Source: Asticcacaulis excentricus CB 48
GTDB lineage: Bacteria; Pseudomonadota; Alphaproteobacteria; Caulobacterales; Caulobacteraceae
Direction: 5' to 3'
Assembly (NCBI RefSeq): GCF_000175215.2
Contig: NC_014817.1
Coordinates: 772,501-836,500, forward strand
Length of the DNA stretch: 64,000 nt
Shown: piece by piece, positions 1-10,941 of the stretch
Layout of the letters: each line of letters starts with the position of its first letter
How positions within the stretch are numbered: the stretch's first letter is position 1
Notes under the pieces: generated by a model
Seen by the model: the letters and a program-made list of their open reading frames with translations, nothing else
The model's database searches: none
Told to the model about the DNA's origin: nothing
Position numbers and translations under genes: made by a program

Positions 1-1604
1 TGCGAAAGACAGCGATTATTGGCCTGAGTCTCTGCCTGAGCCTCGGCCTGTCTCTTATGGCCAGCCTGTCGCATGCCGCTGACAAATGGATTGTCGCGCA
101 GAGCCCGAATTTCACCGTCTATTCCAACGTCAACGCCAAGGCCACCGAGGCCTATGTGCGCAATCTGGAAAAGTTTCGCTACATTATCGGGGCCTTTTAT
201 GGCCTTTCCGGCCCCGATGCCGAGCCGCAGCCGCGGATGAGGATGTATTTTCTGTCCAGCCGCTCTGACCTGAAACAGGTCTGGCCCAGGATGGACTCCG
301 ATGTCGCCGGTTTCGTGCGTATCTGTGCCGCAGGTATTACCGGGTTTTCGACCTATGAAGGCGATACTATCGCTTCGGCCTCAAAGGTTCAGAACCTCGC
401 TGAAAACACCAGCCAGCATTTTTTCTTCCATGAATATACGCACATATTCATGTTTCAGAATTCTCAGATCTTCTATCCGCGCTGGTTTGTCGAAGGGTTC
501 GCCGAATATTACGGCACGACGAAGATTCTGAATGATGAGGCGGTGGTCGGCATGGCCCTGTCGTGGCGTATACGAGAACTGAACTCACCCGGCGCCCTAT
601 CCTATGAAGAGATACTCCGCGATGCACCCTCCACGCGGCGGCCACGCACGAACTTCTATGCCCAGTCGTGGCTGCTGACCCACTGGATCCTGAGTGACCC
701 GGCACGGCGTGAGGCCTTCCGCCACTATCTTGAGCGCCGCAGCAAGGGGGAGGACGCGGTGGTCGCTTTTGAAGCGGTTTTCGGTGTGCCGGTCAAATCG
801 CTGTCGTCGGTCCGGTGGAGCTATATGAATTCGCTGAAGGCGACGGTTTATCGCATCCGGGATATGCCGGACCCAAAAATCAGTTTGTCGCCCATGCCGG
901 TCAGTGCCGACAAGCTGGCGCTGTGGGATGCCGCGTCTATGACCTGCATACCCCGCGACTACAGGACAGCGTTGCTGGAGAAAGTCCAGAAGGAGGCCGC
1001 CAGATATCCGGACGATGCCTATGCGCAGGGCGTGCTGGCGCGCGCCGAAATCCAGCACGGCGATGAACAAAAGGGGCTTGCCTACTATCAGACCTACACA
1101 GCGGCCCACCCCGATGACGCCGAAGGCTTCTACCGTCTGGGTCAGACCTGGTATCTGATGAGCGTTCACAAGCTTTTTCAACCGGGGGAAACCTTCGACT
1201 CTCAGATGCGCAAGGCGCGCGAGGCGTTTCGTAAGGCCTATGCTCTTGACCCGATGAACGCCTCCAATCTCAACTATCTGGCGCGCGCGGCGAAGACGGG
1301 GCCGGACTATCCGGACGACAACACGGTGAATGCCGCCTATCAGGCCCATATTCTGGCCCCGGCGGTGCGCGACTACGCCCTTTTTGCGGCGCAGTTGCTG
1401 ATCAGGCGCGACCGCTTAGGCGAAGCAGCGGATGTGTTGCGTCCGCTGGCCAATGACCCACATGGCAGCGCGGCGGCCAAACGGCTGAGTGGCATTGTCG
1501 CGGCGATTGATGCCGGGAAATCAAAGGCTGAGGTTCTGGACATGCTGAAGGCCCCTGCCGCGAAGCCCAACGCAACCGACGATGATGAAGACGGCAACAA
1601 ATAA
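1..1604 (+). CDS. Secreted HExxH metalloprotease-like protein with TPR repeats (start one base outside window)
   Basis: The reading frame is open from the first base: bases 1-2 are the TG of a start codon whose first base lies just upstream, followed by a typical signal peptide (MRKTAIIGLSLCL... ending near SHA-AD). An internal ATG at 57 would remove most of this leader, so the outer start is preferred. The mature part has HEYTH at about residues 144-148 with a downstream E in FVEGFAE, the spacing of gluzincin-type zinc peptidases (DUF1570-like), then TPR-like helices from about residue 320 to 430. It probably acts in the periplasm; substrate unknown. About 534 residues. It ends at a strong bidirectional terminator shared with rpsD. 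Confidence 0.75.
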   Translation, partial: RKTAIIGLSLCLSLGLSLMASLSHAADKWIVAQSPNFTVYSNVNAKATEAYVRNLEKFRYIIGAFYGLSGPDAEPQPRMRMYFLSSRSDLKQVWPRMDSDVAGFVRICAAGITGFSTYEGDTIASASKVQNLAENTSQHFFFHEYTHIFMFQNSQIFYPRWFVEGFAEYYGTTKILNDEAVVGMALSWRIRELNSPGALSYEEILRDAPSTRRPRTNFYAQSWLLTHWILSDPARREAFRHYLERRSKGEDAVVAFEAVFGVPVKSLSSVRWSYMNSLKATVYRIRDMPDPKISLSPMPVSADKLALWDAASMTCIPRDYRTALLEKVQKEAARYPDDAYAQGVLARAEIQHGDEQKGLAYYQTYTAAHPDDAEGFYRLGQTWYLMSVHKLFQPGETFDSQMRKAREAFRKAYALDPMNASNLNYLARAAKTGPDYPDDNTVNAAYQAHILAPAVRDYALFAAQLLIRRDRLGEAADVLRPLANDPHGSAAAKRLSGIVAAIDAGKSKAEVLDMLKAPAAKPNATDDDEDGNK

Positions 1605-1638
1605 AAAAACCCCGGAAGGCGAACCTTCCGGGGTTTTT
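1603..1638. terminator. Bidirectional intrinsic terminator between the HExxH protein and rpsD
   Basis: Perfect 10-bp stem (1610-1619 with 1624-1633) closed by a CGAA tetraloop, with an A-run on the left and a T-run on the right, so it can stop transcripts from both converging genes. Confidence 0.93.
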
Positions 1639-1663
1639 GTTTTCACCGTCGCGGATTCGAGTA

Positions 1664-2281
1664 TTACGAGGAGTAATATTCGACGATCAGGTTCGGCTCC
1701 ATCTTCACCGGATACGGAACTTCCGACAGTTCCGGCAGGCGCAGATAGGTAGCCTTCATCGCCTTGGCGTCCAGTTCGATATAATCCGGCACGTCGCGCT
1801 CAGGCGATTGCAGGGCTTCGAGCACCAGAGCCATGTTGCGCGAACGCTCACGGACCTCGATCACGTCGCCGACCTTCACGCGGTAAGAGGCGATGTTCAC
1901 CTTCTTGCCATTGACCAGCACGTGGCCGTGGTTGACGAACTGACGGGCCGCCCACACGGTCGGCACGAACTTGCAGCGATAGACGATGGCGTCCAGACGC
2001 GACTCCAGCAGCGCGATCAGGTTCTCAGAGGTGTTGCCCTTGCGGCGATCGGCCTCTTCGTAGATCTTCGAGAATTGCTTCTCAGTGATGTTGCCGTAGT
2101 AGCCCTTCAGCTTTTGCTTGGCGCGCAGTTGCAGGCCGAAGTCCGAAACCTTGGACTTGCGACGCTGACCATGCTGGCCGGGGCCGTAGGAGCGCTTGTT
2201 GACGGGGGACTTGGGACGGCCCCACAGGTTTTCACCCATGGCGCGGTCGAGCTTGTACTTGGCGCTGTGGCGCTTCGACAT
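1664..2281 (-). CDS. rpsD: 30S ribosomal protein S4
   Basis: 205 residues, the usual S4 length. It has the N-terminal [13 protein letters not shown] block, the [14 protein letters not shown] segment and an S4 RNA-binding domain (about residues 93-155, [10 protein letters not shown] ... [21 protein letters not shown]). S4 nucleates assembly of the small-subunit body by binding 16S rRNA. The frame stays open 20 codons upstream, but the conserved start MSKRHS fixes the start at 2281. It stands alone rather than in the alpha operon, which is common in alphaproteobacteria. Confidence 0.98.
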   Translation of the reverse strand: MSKRHSAKYKLDRAMGENLWGRPKSPVNKRSYGPGQHGQRRKSKVSDFGLQLRAKQKLKGYYGNITEKQFSKIYEEADRRKGNTSENLIALLESRLDAIVYRCKFVPTVWAARQFVNHGHVLVNGKKVNIASYRVKVGDVIEVRERSRNMALVLEALQSPERDVPDYIELDAKAMKATYLRLPELSEVPYPVKMEPNLIVEYYSS

Positions 2282-2453
2282 AGTCTTACCTTTATATAAC
2301 CCTGTCCGGCGTCCCACGAGAGTGTGAGACAGCGATTTCAACGGCGGTTCAGGATCAACCCGTAATGGCCCGCCTACCGAGGGTAAGCAGGAGAAGCGGC
2401 GCTTATGGCGTCATCGGCGCGCAGAGTCAAGCCGCTGCCGCGCCAAACCCGGC

Positions 2454-3800
2454 CTACTCCTCGTCCGCCTCGTCCTTTTCCGGCTTGCGGATGGGGGTGA
2501 ACAGCAGCTTGTCGATGCGGCGTTCGTCCATGTCGATCACCTCGACGCGATGATGGCCCAGGGTCAGGATTTCGCCCTCCTTGGGGAAGCGACCCAGACG
2601 GTGCAGGACCAGACCCGCCGCAGTGTGGTAACCTGTGCCGGGCTCGTAGGCCTCATCCAGCGCTTCCGACAGCTCGAACAGGTCGGCGCGGCCATCGACC
2701 AGACACGAGCCGTCCTCCCGGTGCAGGATCATCGGCTGTTCGTCGTCGTGCTCCTCATTGAAGTCACCGGCGATCATTTCCAGCAGGTCCGTCGGCGTCA
2801 GCACGCCTTCGATAGTGCCGAACTCATTGACCACAAAGGCTATATGCAGCTTCGACGCCTTGAACATGTCGAGCGCCTGAAGGAGCGAGGTGGTATCGGG
2901 GATATAGATCGGCTCGGCGATCAGCTTTTGCAGATCCAGCGGCTCACCGCTCAAGAGCGTATCGGCCACATCGCGCTTATGCAGGATACCGATGGGGTTT
3001 TCCATGTCCTGACCGCGCACAACGACGATGCGCGAATAGGGGCAGGCGCGGATGTCATTGCGGATGACCTTTTCTTCGTCATCAATGGAAATCCAGTACA
3101 CTTCGGGGCGCGGCGTCATGGCTACGCGCGCCGGCCGGTCACCCAGGCGCATCACTTCGGTCATCATGGCCTGTTCCGCCGGCTCGATCAGGCCCGCGCC
3201 CATACCTTCGGCCAGAGCGGTTTCCACCTCTTCCTGCGTGATGGTCTCTCCCTTTTCGTCGCGGATACCCAGAAGACGCAGGACCAATGTGGTCGAGCCG
3301 GTCAGCAGTGTCACAAACGGGCCCATGCACATGGCCAGAAACGACAGCGGACGTGAGACGATACCCGCAATGGTTTCCGGGAAGATCAGTGCCACGCGCT
3401 TGGGCACCAGCTCGCCAACAATCAGCGACAGATAGGTCAGGAGCACAACGACGATACCGGTGGCCAAGGCCTCGCTATAGGGGGCAAGCGTTGGGAAGTT
3501 GTGTTCCAGCAGGTGATCCAGCTCACTGGCAATCGTGGCCTGACCATAGGCACCGGCAAGAATACCGATCAGCGTAATGCCGACCTGCACCGCCGACAGG
3601 AAGCGCGTCGGGTCCTGCGACAGCTTAAGCGCCTGTTGCGCCCCCTTGTCCCCCTTGTCGGCACGGCTTTGCAGCTTGGCACGGCGAGACGACACCACGG
3701 CCAGTTCGGACATGGCAAATATGCCGTTCAGCACCACCAGAAGGAGGACGACGGCACAGGCAAGGAGTAACATTGGGGGGAAGATCCGGAACGAAGCCAT
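2454..3800 (-). CDS. CNNM/CorC-family membrane protein (DUF21-CBS-CorC_HlyC; TlyC/YtfL type)
   Basis: 448 residues. An N-terminal DUF21 membrane domain has about four hydrophobic helices (roughly residues 8-30, 70-85, 105-130, 145-165), followed by a CBS pair (about 215-335, including EGVLTPTDLLEMIAGD) and a C-terminal CorC_HlyC domain (about 355-435, GSCLVDGRADLFELSEAL). The family is linked to Mg2+/Co2+ or polyamine homeostasis and is often misnamed hemolysin. The start has GGAG 7 nt upstream. Function within the family is not resolved by sequence alone. Confidence 0.92.
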   Translation of the reverse strand: MASFRIFPPMLLLACAVVLLLVVLNGIFAMSELAVVSSRRAKLQSRADKGDKGAQQALKLSQDPTRFLSAVQVGITLIGILAGAYGQATIASELDHLLEHNFPTLAPYSEALATGIVVVLLTYLSLIVGELVPKRVALIFPETIAGIVSRPLSFLAMCMGPFVTLLTGSTTLVLRLLGIRDEKGETITQEEVETALAEGMGAGLIEPAEQAMMTEVMRLGDRPARVAMTPRPEVYWISIDDEEKVIRNDIRACPYSRIVVVRGQDMENPIGILHKRDVADTLLSGEPLDLQKLIAEPIYIPDTTSLLQALDMFKASKLHIAFVVNEFGTIEGVLTPTDLLEMIAGDFNEEHDDEQPMILHREDGSCLVDGRADLFELSEALDEAYEPGTGYHTAAGLVLHRLGRFPKEGEILTLGHHRVEVIDMDERRIDKLLFTPIRKPEKDEADEE

Positions 3801-3948
3801 CCTGCGGCTCCGCGGGCTATGCTAGTCACTAAACTGAGCGGGCGCAATATTTTAGGCATGCGCTTTGCGGATTATACCTTAACAGTTTCGTTATTCGATC
3901 CGTATCCGTGGCTCGAACGCACCTCTTATACTTCACCGGAAAACCCCG

Positions 3949-4506
3949 ATGAAACTGAGTGCTGCGCTGGGCTCCGGCCTTCTTTTCGTTCTGGCCTCAG
4001 CGGCCCACGCCGCCGATCTCACCCCACAACAGGCCCTGCTCAGCCTTGAGGGCGAATGGAGCGGGGCGCTGGAACACCGAGACTATCAGAGCGATAAATG
4101 GTTCGCCCTGCCCGTCAACCGCACGGTAAAGGTGCTTGAGGACAAGACGACGGTTCTGGAGACCTCACGTTATGATGACGGGCCCAAGACCGGCATTGTC
4201 TATATCTACAGCCTCTCAGGCTTTGAACCGAACGACAAGACGCTGGCCAGCGCCAGCTTCCGTAAGGGCAAACCCGCCTCGGAAGACCGCGAAACGGTGA
4301 GCCTCGCCAAGGGGGCGACGGCGGAAAACTGGACCCTCTATTTCGACAGCACGGCCACGGACGATGACCGCCCGGCAAGTATCCGCGTTACGATGACATA
4401 TCAGGACAATGCCTATACTACGCTGAAAGAAATAGATTTTACCGATGATGCCACTGAAAACCGGATCACGCGCAATCGCTCACACATGAAACGGTTTAAG
4501 CCTTAA
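3949..4506 (+). CDS. Secreted protein of unknown function
   Basis: 185 residues with a clear signal peptide (MKLSAALGSGLLFVLASAAHA-AD). The mature part (LSLEGEWSGALEHRDYQSDKW) looks like a small beta-rich, lipocalin-like fold, but no family is recognised with confidence. Its 3' end overlaps the convergent fghA gene by 11 bp, so neither gene has room for a separate terminator. Confidence 0.75.
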   Translation: MKLSAALGSGLLFVLASAAHAADLTPQQALLSLEGEWSGALEHRDYQSDKWFALPVNRTVKVLEDKTTVLETSRYDDGPKTGIVYIYSLSGFEPNDKTLASASFRKGKPASEDRETVSLAKGATAENWTLYFDSTATDDDRPASIRVTMTYQDNAYTTLKEIDFTDDATENRITRNRSHMKRFKP

Positions 4507-5344
4507 GCCGGCGGGTGTGAAAGTCGAGGTGCTCATCGATGAAGCTGGCGATGAAATAGTAGCTGTGGTCATAACCTTCGTGGCGACGCAGGGTCAGCTT
4601 TTGCCCCGCCACCCCCGCGGCCTGTTCCAGCAGATGCGGCATCAGTTGGGTTTCCAGGAAGGGGTCGGCCAGCCCCTGATCGACCAGAATCTCATCGAAC
4701 GGCAGGGCCTTACCCTTGGCCAGACGCAGGGCTGCATCGTATGTTTCCCACGCCTCGTGCGACGGGCCAAGATAGGCTTCCATCGCCTTCTGCCCCCAAG
4801 GACAGTGAACGGGCGAGGCAATGGGCGCAAAGGCCGAAACCGATTTGAACAGATGCGAATAGTTCATGGCCAGAGTCAGCGCGCCGTGCCCGCCCATTGA
4901 ATGGCCGGATAAGCCAAGGCGGCTCATATCCGCCGGGAACTCCGCCGCGATCAGCTCAAGCAGATCGTGCGTGACATAGGTTTCCATCTGGAAATGCGCC
5001 GCCCACGGGCTTTGCGTGGCGTTGACATAAAAGCCTGCCCCCTGCCCCAGATCATAGGCCTCATCATTGGCGACCGCATGACCTTGAAGATCGGCGCCGC
5101 GCGGGGAGGTGTCCGGTGCCACGATCATGAGACCTAACTCGGCAGCGCGCTTATAGGCCCCGGCCTTTTCCGTGAAATTGTTAGCGGTACAGGTCAGGCC
5201 CGACAGCCAGATCAGCACCGGGAATGGCCCTTCACCTTCGGGTACGAAGACGCTGAGCGCCATCGGCGTCTGGGTCGCGGCTGAGTCGTGTTTCACAAAG
5301 CTCAGCGTGCCGCCGAACAGGCGGTGTTGCGCGGTAATGTCCAT
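4496..5344 (-). CDS. fghA: S-formylglutathione hydrolase
   Basis: 282 residues, esterase D family. The nucleophile motif GLSGHSMGGHG places Ser at residue 149, DQGLADPFL supplies the Asp and GYDHSYYF the His. It hydrolyses S-formylglutathione to formate and glutathione, the second step of glutathione-dependent formaldehyde oxidation. It is the last gene of the leftward operon frmA-GNAT-fghA, with a good GAGGG ribosome site and only a 10-bp gap after the GNAT gene. Confidence 0.96.
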   Translation of the reverse strand: MDITAQHRLFGGTLSFVKHDSAATQTPMALSVFVPEGEGPFPVLIWLSGLTCTANNFTEKAGAYKRAAELGLMIVAPDTSPRGADLQGHAVANDEAYDLGQGAGFYVNATQSPWAAHFQMETYVTHDLLELIAAEFPADMSRLGLSGHSMGGHGALTLAMNYSHLFKSVSAFAPIASPVHCPWGQKAMEAYLGPSHEAWETYDAALRLAKGKALPFDEILVDQGLADPFLETQLMPHLLEQAAGVAGQKLTLRRHEGYDHSYYFIASFIDEHLDFHTRRLKA

Positions 5345-5354
5345 GATTAAACCC

Positions 5355-6115
5355 TCAGATCAGTCGGCGCAGCAGGATACCGGGCAGGATGACGCCCTCC
5401 GCCATGTGAATTTCAATCAGATTTTCACGCTTGAAGCCCAGCGTCCGGTAAAAACCTTCGGCATTGAGCCCGGAATAACAGACAAATTCCCGCAGGCCCG
5501 CTGCCTTGGCCTCTTTGAGGCAGTGCTGGAACAGACGGCTGCCGACACCAAACCCGGCAAAGTCCGGATGGGTGGCAAAGTGGCGGATGTGGGCAACGCC
5601 TTCGATGACTTCGCCCGAACCGGGGGCTTCGCGGGTGAAGCCACCGCAGGCGGCGATTTGTCCGTCCATATCGGCCATAACGTAAAACGTGCCGCAGGTC
5701 AGCAGCGCCGGATCGAGCACGGTCAGGAACGGCAGCACCTCCTCGACCAGATCAGAGCCGTAGGACCGGTGCAGACCTTCTTCGTACGCGAGACCCAGCA
5801 TGTCTTCGATATCGGCGCGATCTTCAGGCCGCGCAACGGTCAGCGCCAGCGACTCAGCATAGTCGCGGTCATCGCCCGTATCGACGCCGAACAGCACATG
5901 CGGTTCCCACGGCCACGACCCGTGCCAGTTCTTTTGCAGGCACGCCGAATGGCACCAGAAGTCCTGCGCCAGAGGCGAAAACTTGGCGGCGCGCCAGTGC
6001 GGCATCCACGTCGCGGTCAGGGTCACGGCGGCGTTTTCGTCCTCGATGGGCTCGGAACAGAAGACGCAGCTATAGGGTTCGACGTGCTCGATTTCGAAGT
6101 CGTCGTCCTCTTCCA

Positions 6116-6116
<1 letters not shown>
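5355..6116 (-). CDS. GNAT acetyltransferase with N-terminal Cys-rich (zinc-finger-like) domain
   Basis: 253 residues. The N-terminal part (about 1-65) has C17-x2-C20 and C55-H56-x2-C59, a plausible zinc site, after a very acidic start (MEEDDD). From about residue 90 to 240 follows a GNAT fold, with the acetyl-CoA loop region around FATHPDFAGFGVGSRLF and the end motif GFYRTLGFKREN. Start and the frmA stop share TGATG, so the two are translationally coupled. Its place between frmA and fghA suggests a role tied to formaldehyde or glutathione metabolism; that is inference. Substrate unknown. Confidence 0.88.
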
Positions 6117-7225
<1,109 letters not shown>

Positions 7226-7528
7226 GGTGGTCTCCCTAAATCTGCTGCCAAACCTAAGACCCTGCTTGACGCGGGGCAAGCCCTATCCGGCCTTTACCCC
7301 CTATAAAAGCCACACCGCGCTCTGCCCCGGCTTCATCCGCTTAAGGTAAATAGAAACCATATGTATCATGCTGTATTACAAAACAAAATTTTGTGATCCC
7401 AATTTCCCGGTCAGAAAGCCTTAAGACTCTGAGGCTAGATTGTAACCTTGTTATTGAACGAGGGCGTGCGCCGTCCGCCTTTACACGCGGACGGCCACAT
7501 CTTCCGGACAGAGTTCGGGGTAAAAAAA
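7226..7528. other. Divergent intergenic region, frmA / chemoreceptor
   Basis: About 300 bp without a convincing gene. It should hold both promoters. Two visible elements are a 12-bp perfect palindrome ACAAAATTTTGT (7383-7394), a possible operator, and a 9-bp hairpin (7470-7478 with 7487-7495, GCCGTCCGC arms) in the presumed leader of the chemoreceptor, about 35 bp before its start. Confidence 0.5.
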
Positions 7529-9202
7529 ATGAGTATCAAGTTCAAGATTCTGGCGCTGGTCGCCGCCTTCGCCATCATCGCTTCGGCCATTACCGGTCTG
7601 GGGCTGGCCACCATCGGCGACTACAACAAGATCCTGGCCAGTTACGGCAATGCCAACCAAAACGCCTATAACGGCGAAAAGCTCAACCGCCTCGTCACCC
7701 TTGTGGTGATGGAATCGCGCGGCGTCTACATGGCCGAAAGCACCGAAAAGGCCAAGAAGTTCGCCGATGGCGTCGATAAGGGCCTCGACGATATTCAGGC
7801 GCTTTTGACCTCGTGGAAGGCCACGCTTGAGCCCAACGAACTGCCGGCTTTTGCCGCCGTCGAAGCCAAGGCGCAGCAATTCATCACCTTCCGCCGCGAA
7901 ATCGCCCGTGTCGGCCGCGACATTGCCCCGGAAGAGGCCAATGCGCTCGGTAATAACGAGGCCAACCGCGCCAACCGCTCGGGCTTCCAGAAAGACATCG
8001 ACGCGATGGTGACCGCCATCCGTGCCGATCTGGAAAAATCGCAGGCTGAGGTCGCCGCCTACAGCCAGACCCGTTCCACCCTCTTCCTGCTGATGGCCGT
8101 CACCGGCATTCTGGCCCTACTGGCCGTGTCTCTGTGGGTCGCCATCAAGGTCATTTCGCGCCCGATTCAGAACATCGACCGCAGCGTGACGCGCATTTCC
8201 GAAGGCGCCTACGACACGCCGATCCCGGAGCACACCGCGAAAGACGAGATCGGCAGCCTGTGGCGTTCGATCCGCGTGCTGCGCGACCGCGCCGCCGAAG
8301 CCGAACAGCTCAAGGTCGAGCAGCAGATGGCCGAAAAGCGCGCCTATCAGGAACTGATGGCCGAACGTAACCGCATCGCCGCTGAGTTTGAAAAGCACAT
8401 GGGCGAACTGGCTACGCGCTTTATCTCCTCGTCGCGCACCGTTGCCGAAGCCGCCCGCGGCCTCAATGAGACGGCCGAAGACGCATCGCACCGCGCCGCC
8501 TCGGTGTCGCAGGCCGCTATCGACGCCGCCAACAACGTGCAAAACGTCGCCGCCGCTACCGAAGAGCTGTCGGCCAGCGTCGGTGAAATCAACCATCAGG
8601 TTGTGCGTACCGCCGAAGTGACACAGAGCGCCGTCGAAGAAGCCAAGAAGACCGAAGAAGCCATTCAGACGCTTTCGACCGCCGCTCAGCAGATCGGTGA
8701 GGTCATCAACCTCATTCAGGCCATCGCCGCTCAGACCAACCTGCTGGCGCTCAATGCCACCATCGAATCGGCGCGCGCCGGGGAAGCCGGTAAGGGCTTT
8801 GCCGTCGTCGCCTCCGAAGTGAAGCAACTGGCGCAACAAACCGCTAAGGCCACCGACGACATCCGTGCCAAGATTTCGGAAATCCAGTCGGCAACGGCGG
8901 TCACGGTCGGCTCCATCGACGCCATCGTGCGGACGATTGAGACGATTGGCGGCCTGACCGGCTCGATTGCGGCCTCGGTCGAACAACAGGGCGCAGCGAC
9001 GAATGAAATTGCCGCCAATACCAACCGCGCCGCCACCGGCACGCGCGACGTGACCGGTCATATTTCGGGCGTCGATCAGGCGGCCCAGATGACCGGCCAC
9101 GCGGCGCAGCAACTGCTGGGCTTGTCGTCGGAACTGGAAGAACGTTCTGCCGACCTGCAAGGCGAGGTCGTGGCCTTCGTGCAGCGCCTGCGCGCCGCCT
9201 AA
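7529..9202 (+). CDS. Methyl-accepting chemotaxis protein
   Basis: 557 residues. Membrane helix about 7-28, a short periplasmic helical region (about 30-183), second membrane helix 185-207, HAMP about 208-262, then a long signalling coiled coil with the conserved hairpin tip at about 391-430 ([20 protein letters not shown]...). It senses an unknown ligand and feeds CheA/CheW. There is no C-terminal CheR/CheB docking pentapeptide. The upstream-extended frame is rejected because GGGG precedes this ATG and [11 protein letters not shown] is a typical start. Alone between two terminators. Confidence 0.95.
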   Translation: MSIKFKILALVAAFAIIASAITGLGLATIGDYNKILASYGNANQNAYNGEKLNRLVTLVVMESRGVYMAESTEKAKKFADGVDKGLDDIQALLTSWKATLEPNELPAFAAVEAKAQQFITFRREIARVGRDIAPEEANALGNNEANRANRSGFQKDIDAMVTAIRADLEKSQAEVAAYSQTRSTLFLLMAVTGILALLAVSLWVAIKVISRPIQNIDRSVTRISEGAYDTPIPEHTAKDEIGSLWRSIRVLRDRAAEAEQLKVEQQMAEKRAYQELMAERNRIAAEFEKHMGELATRFISSSRTVAEAARGLNETAEDASHRAASVSQAAIDAANNVQNVAAATEELSASVGEINHQVVRTAEVTQSAVEEAKKTEEAIQTLSTAAQQIGEVINLIQAIAAQTNLLALNATIESARAGEAGKGFAVVASEVKQLAQQTAKATDDIRAKISEIQSATAVTVGSIDAIVRTIETIGGLTGSIAASVEQQGAATNEIAANTNRAATGTRDVTGHISGVDQAAQMTGHAAQQLLGLSSELEERSADLQGEVVAFVQRLRAA

Positions 9203-9222
9203 GCCCGATACTGAAAGCACTT

Positions 9223-9255
9223 AAAACGCCCGCCGGTGCCTCCGGCGGGCGTTCT
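9223..9255. terminator. Bidirectional terminator between the chemoreceptor and ung
   Basis: 12-bp perfect stem (9225-9236 with 9242-9253, AACGCCCGCCGG arms) with a 5-nt loop. T-tracts are short on both sides; it reaches the ung stop codon. Confidence 0.8.
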
Positions 9256-9968
9256 TATGCGTCCAGAGGATTGTCCGGCAGCTTCCAGTCGATAGGCGTC
9301 ACGCCCTGCGCCTTAAGCCAGGCATTGGTTTTGGAAAATGGCTGGCTGCCCAGAAAGCCGTTATGCGCTGACAAAGGCGACGGGTGTGCCGATTTCAGCA
9401 CCAGATGGCGCGAGGCATCGACAAAGGCGGTTTTTTTCTGCGCATAAGCGCCCCACAGGATAAAGACGACGGGTTGTGGCAACGCATTGACGCGGGCAAT
9501 CACCGCGTCGGTGAACTTTTCCCAGCCGCGCCCCTGATGCGCGGCCGCCTTGCCCTCCTCAACCGTCAGCACGCTGTTGAGCAGCAGCACGCCCTGCCTG
9601 GCCCAGTGTTCCAGAAAGCCGTGTCGCGCGGGCGGGATGCCGAGATCGCTCTGCATCTCCTTGTAAATATTGACCAGAGACGGCGGGATACGCACGCCCG
9701 GCCGCACGCTGAAACACAGGCCGTGCGCCTGACCTTCGCCGTGATAGGGGTCCTGCCCCAGAATGACGACCTTGACCTTATCGAGCGGCGTGAGGTCCAG
9801 CGCTCGGAAATACTCACTGCCCCTGGGGAAGATGCGCTTGCCGTGGGCCTTTTCCTCTTTCAGGAAGGCCTTGAGCGATTGCATGTACGGACTGTGGAAT
9901 TCCGGCGTCAGCGCCGCCTTCCAACCGGGTTCGAGGCTGATGCCGTCCGTGGTGGGGGTGGCTGTCAA
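9255..9968 (-). CDS. ung: Uracil-DNA glycosylase, family 1
   Basis: 237 residues from a TTG start. Motif [14 protein letters not shown] (catalytic D73) and the [13 protein letters not shown] loop are both complete, so an active enzyme that removes uracil from DNA is expected. The open frame extends 47 codons upstream, but those residues have no family counterpart; GAGGA lies 8 nt before the TTG at 9968 and the length then matches the family. Monocistronic, convergent with the chemoreceptor. Confidence 0.95.
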   Translation of the reverse strand: MTATPTTDGISLEPGWKAALTPEFHSPYMQSLKAFLKEEKAHGKRIFPRGSEYFRALDLTPLDKVKVVILGQDPYHGEGQAHGLCFSVRPGVRIPPSLVNIYKEMQSDLGIPPARHGFLEHWARQGVLLLNSVLTVEEGKAAAHQGRGWEKFTDAVIARVNALPQPVVFILWGAYAQKKTAFVDASRHLVLKSAHPSPLSAHNGFLGSQPFSKTNAWLKAQGVTPIDWKLPDNPLDA

Positions 9969-10118
9969 ACGATATATCCTCTTGTACGGTAGAATGGCCC
10001 GAACGGACACCGACTCTGCGAAGGCGTCAAGCCGACGGGTCATCCCCCGGCCTGCGTAAAACCCTAAAGACCAATTGATAACCGTTCGCAAGCGTGAGAG
10101 ACTGAGCACGGGCGGGTG

Positions 10119-10237
10119 ATACCAAGGTCATTGAAAATGACCCTTGGTATTCCTTTCGAGACTGTCTCATGCCTCCAACACATATGAGACAGTCTTGAGC
10201 TTTTAACGGCCGGATGCGGTTAGCATCTTCGGCCGTT
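10119..10237. other. Three consecutive hairpins upstream of sodC
   Basis: Between ung and sodC: 10119-10132/10136-10150 (ATACCAAGG arms, one-base bulge), 10160-10170/10184-10194 (GACTGTCTCAT arms, perfect, extendable to 14 bp, followed by CTTTT), and 10205-10216/10224-10237 (AACGGCCG arms with a 2-nt bulge). No ORF is present. It may be a structured leader, a small RNA or a degenerate repeat element. Confidence 0.55.
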
Positions 10238-10263
10238 GGTATTAAGATGAAAAAGGAATTTCC

Positions 10264-10782
10264 ATGCGCACATTCGCATTCGCCGCGGCCCTGATCGTCG
10301 CTGCTACACCGGTCTTTGCCGCCCCGGCGACGTCAGACCTGATCGGAAATGATGGCAAGACCATCGGCACCGTCACCGTCACCCCAGCCCCCAAGGGCGT
10401 TATCCTGCGTATCGAAGCGACAGGCCTCAGCGAAGGCTGGCACGGCGTGCACTTCCACGCCAAGGGCGACTGCGGCGACACCGCCAAGTTCCAGAATTCC
10501 GGCGGTCACGTCCATGACGCCAGCCACGGCGCGCTGGTGCACGGCCTACTCAACCCCGCCGCCAATGACGATGGCGACCTGACCAATATCTATGCCGGTA
10601 AGGACGGCGTGGCCAAGGCCGAAATCTTCTCGTCGCTGGTCAGCTATGCGCCCACCCCTGGTAAGTCGGCCCTGAACGACGCCGACGGCGCGGCGGTCGT
10701 CGTCCACGCGTCGCCCGACGACTACTCAAGCCAGCCCATCGGCGGGGCCGGGGCGCGTGTCGCCTGTGCGGTGGTCAAATAG
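10264..10782 (+). CDS. sodC: Cu/Zn superoxide dismutase, periplasmic
   Basis: 172 residues with a signal peptide (cleavage near VFA-APA). Copper ligands in GVHFHAKGDCGD (H63, H65), the bridging/zinc region SGGHVHDASHG and the C-terminal GAGARVACAVV are present, with the two disulphide Cys (C70 and the final ACAV Cys). It dismutates superoxide in the periplasm. AAGGAA precedes the ATG. Single gene with its leader hairpins upstream. Confidence 0.96.
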   Translation: MRTFAFAAALIVAATPVFAAPATSDLIGNDGKTIGTVTVTPAPKGVILRIEATGLSEGWHGVHFHAKGDCGDTAKFQNSGGHVHDASHGALVHGLLNPAANDDGDLTNIYAGKDGVAKAEIFSSLVSYAPTPGKSALNDADGAAVVVHASPDDYSSQPIGGAGARVACAVVK

Positions 10783-10788
10783 CCCCAT

Positions 10789-10820
10789 AAAAAAGCCCCT
10801 TCCGGTAGGCCGGAAGGGGC
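10789..10820 (-). terminator. Terminator for the leftward rluA/M23 operon
   Basis: 11-bp perfect stem (10795-10805 with 10810-10820, GCCCCTTCCGG arms). The run of A on its left makes a T-tract only for leftward transcripts; to the right there is no T-run, so it serves sodC less well. Confidence 0.75.
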
Positions 10821-10941
10821 AGTGGCTCAGGGAAGTCACCCAGAAAAGACTTCAATGAGAACTCTCACCCCGTGACTATGACGCCTCACGCATAGCGATC
10901 CCATCGGGGAAGCGCGCCCGCCCATAAGAAACCGGTAAGTT

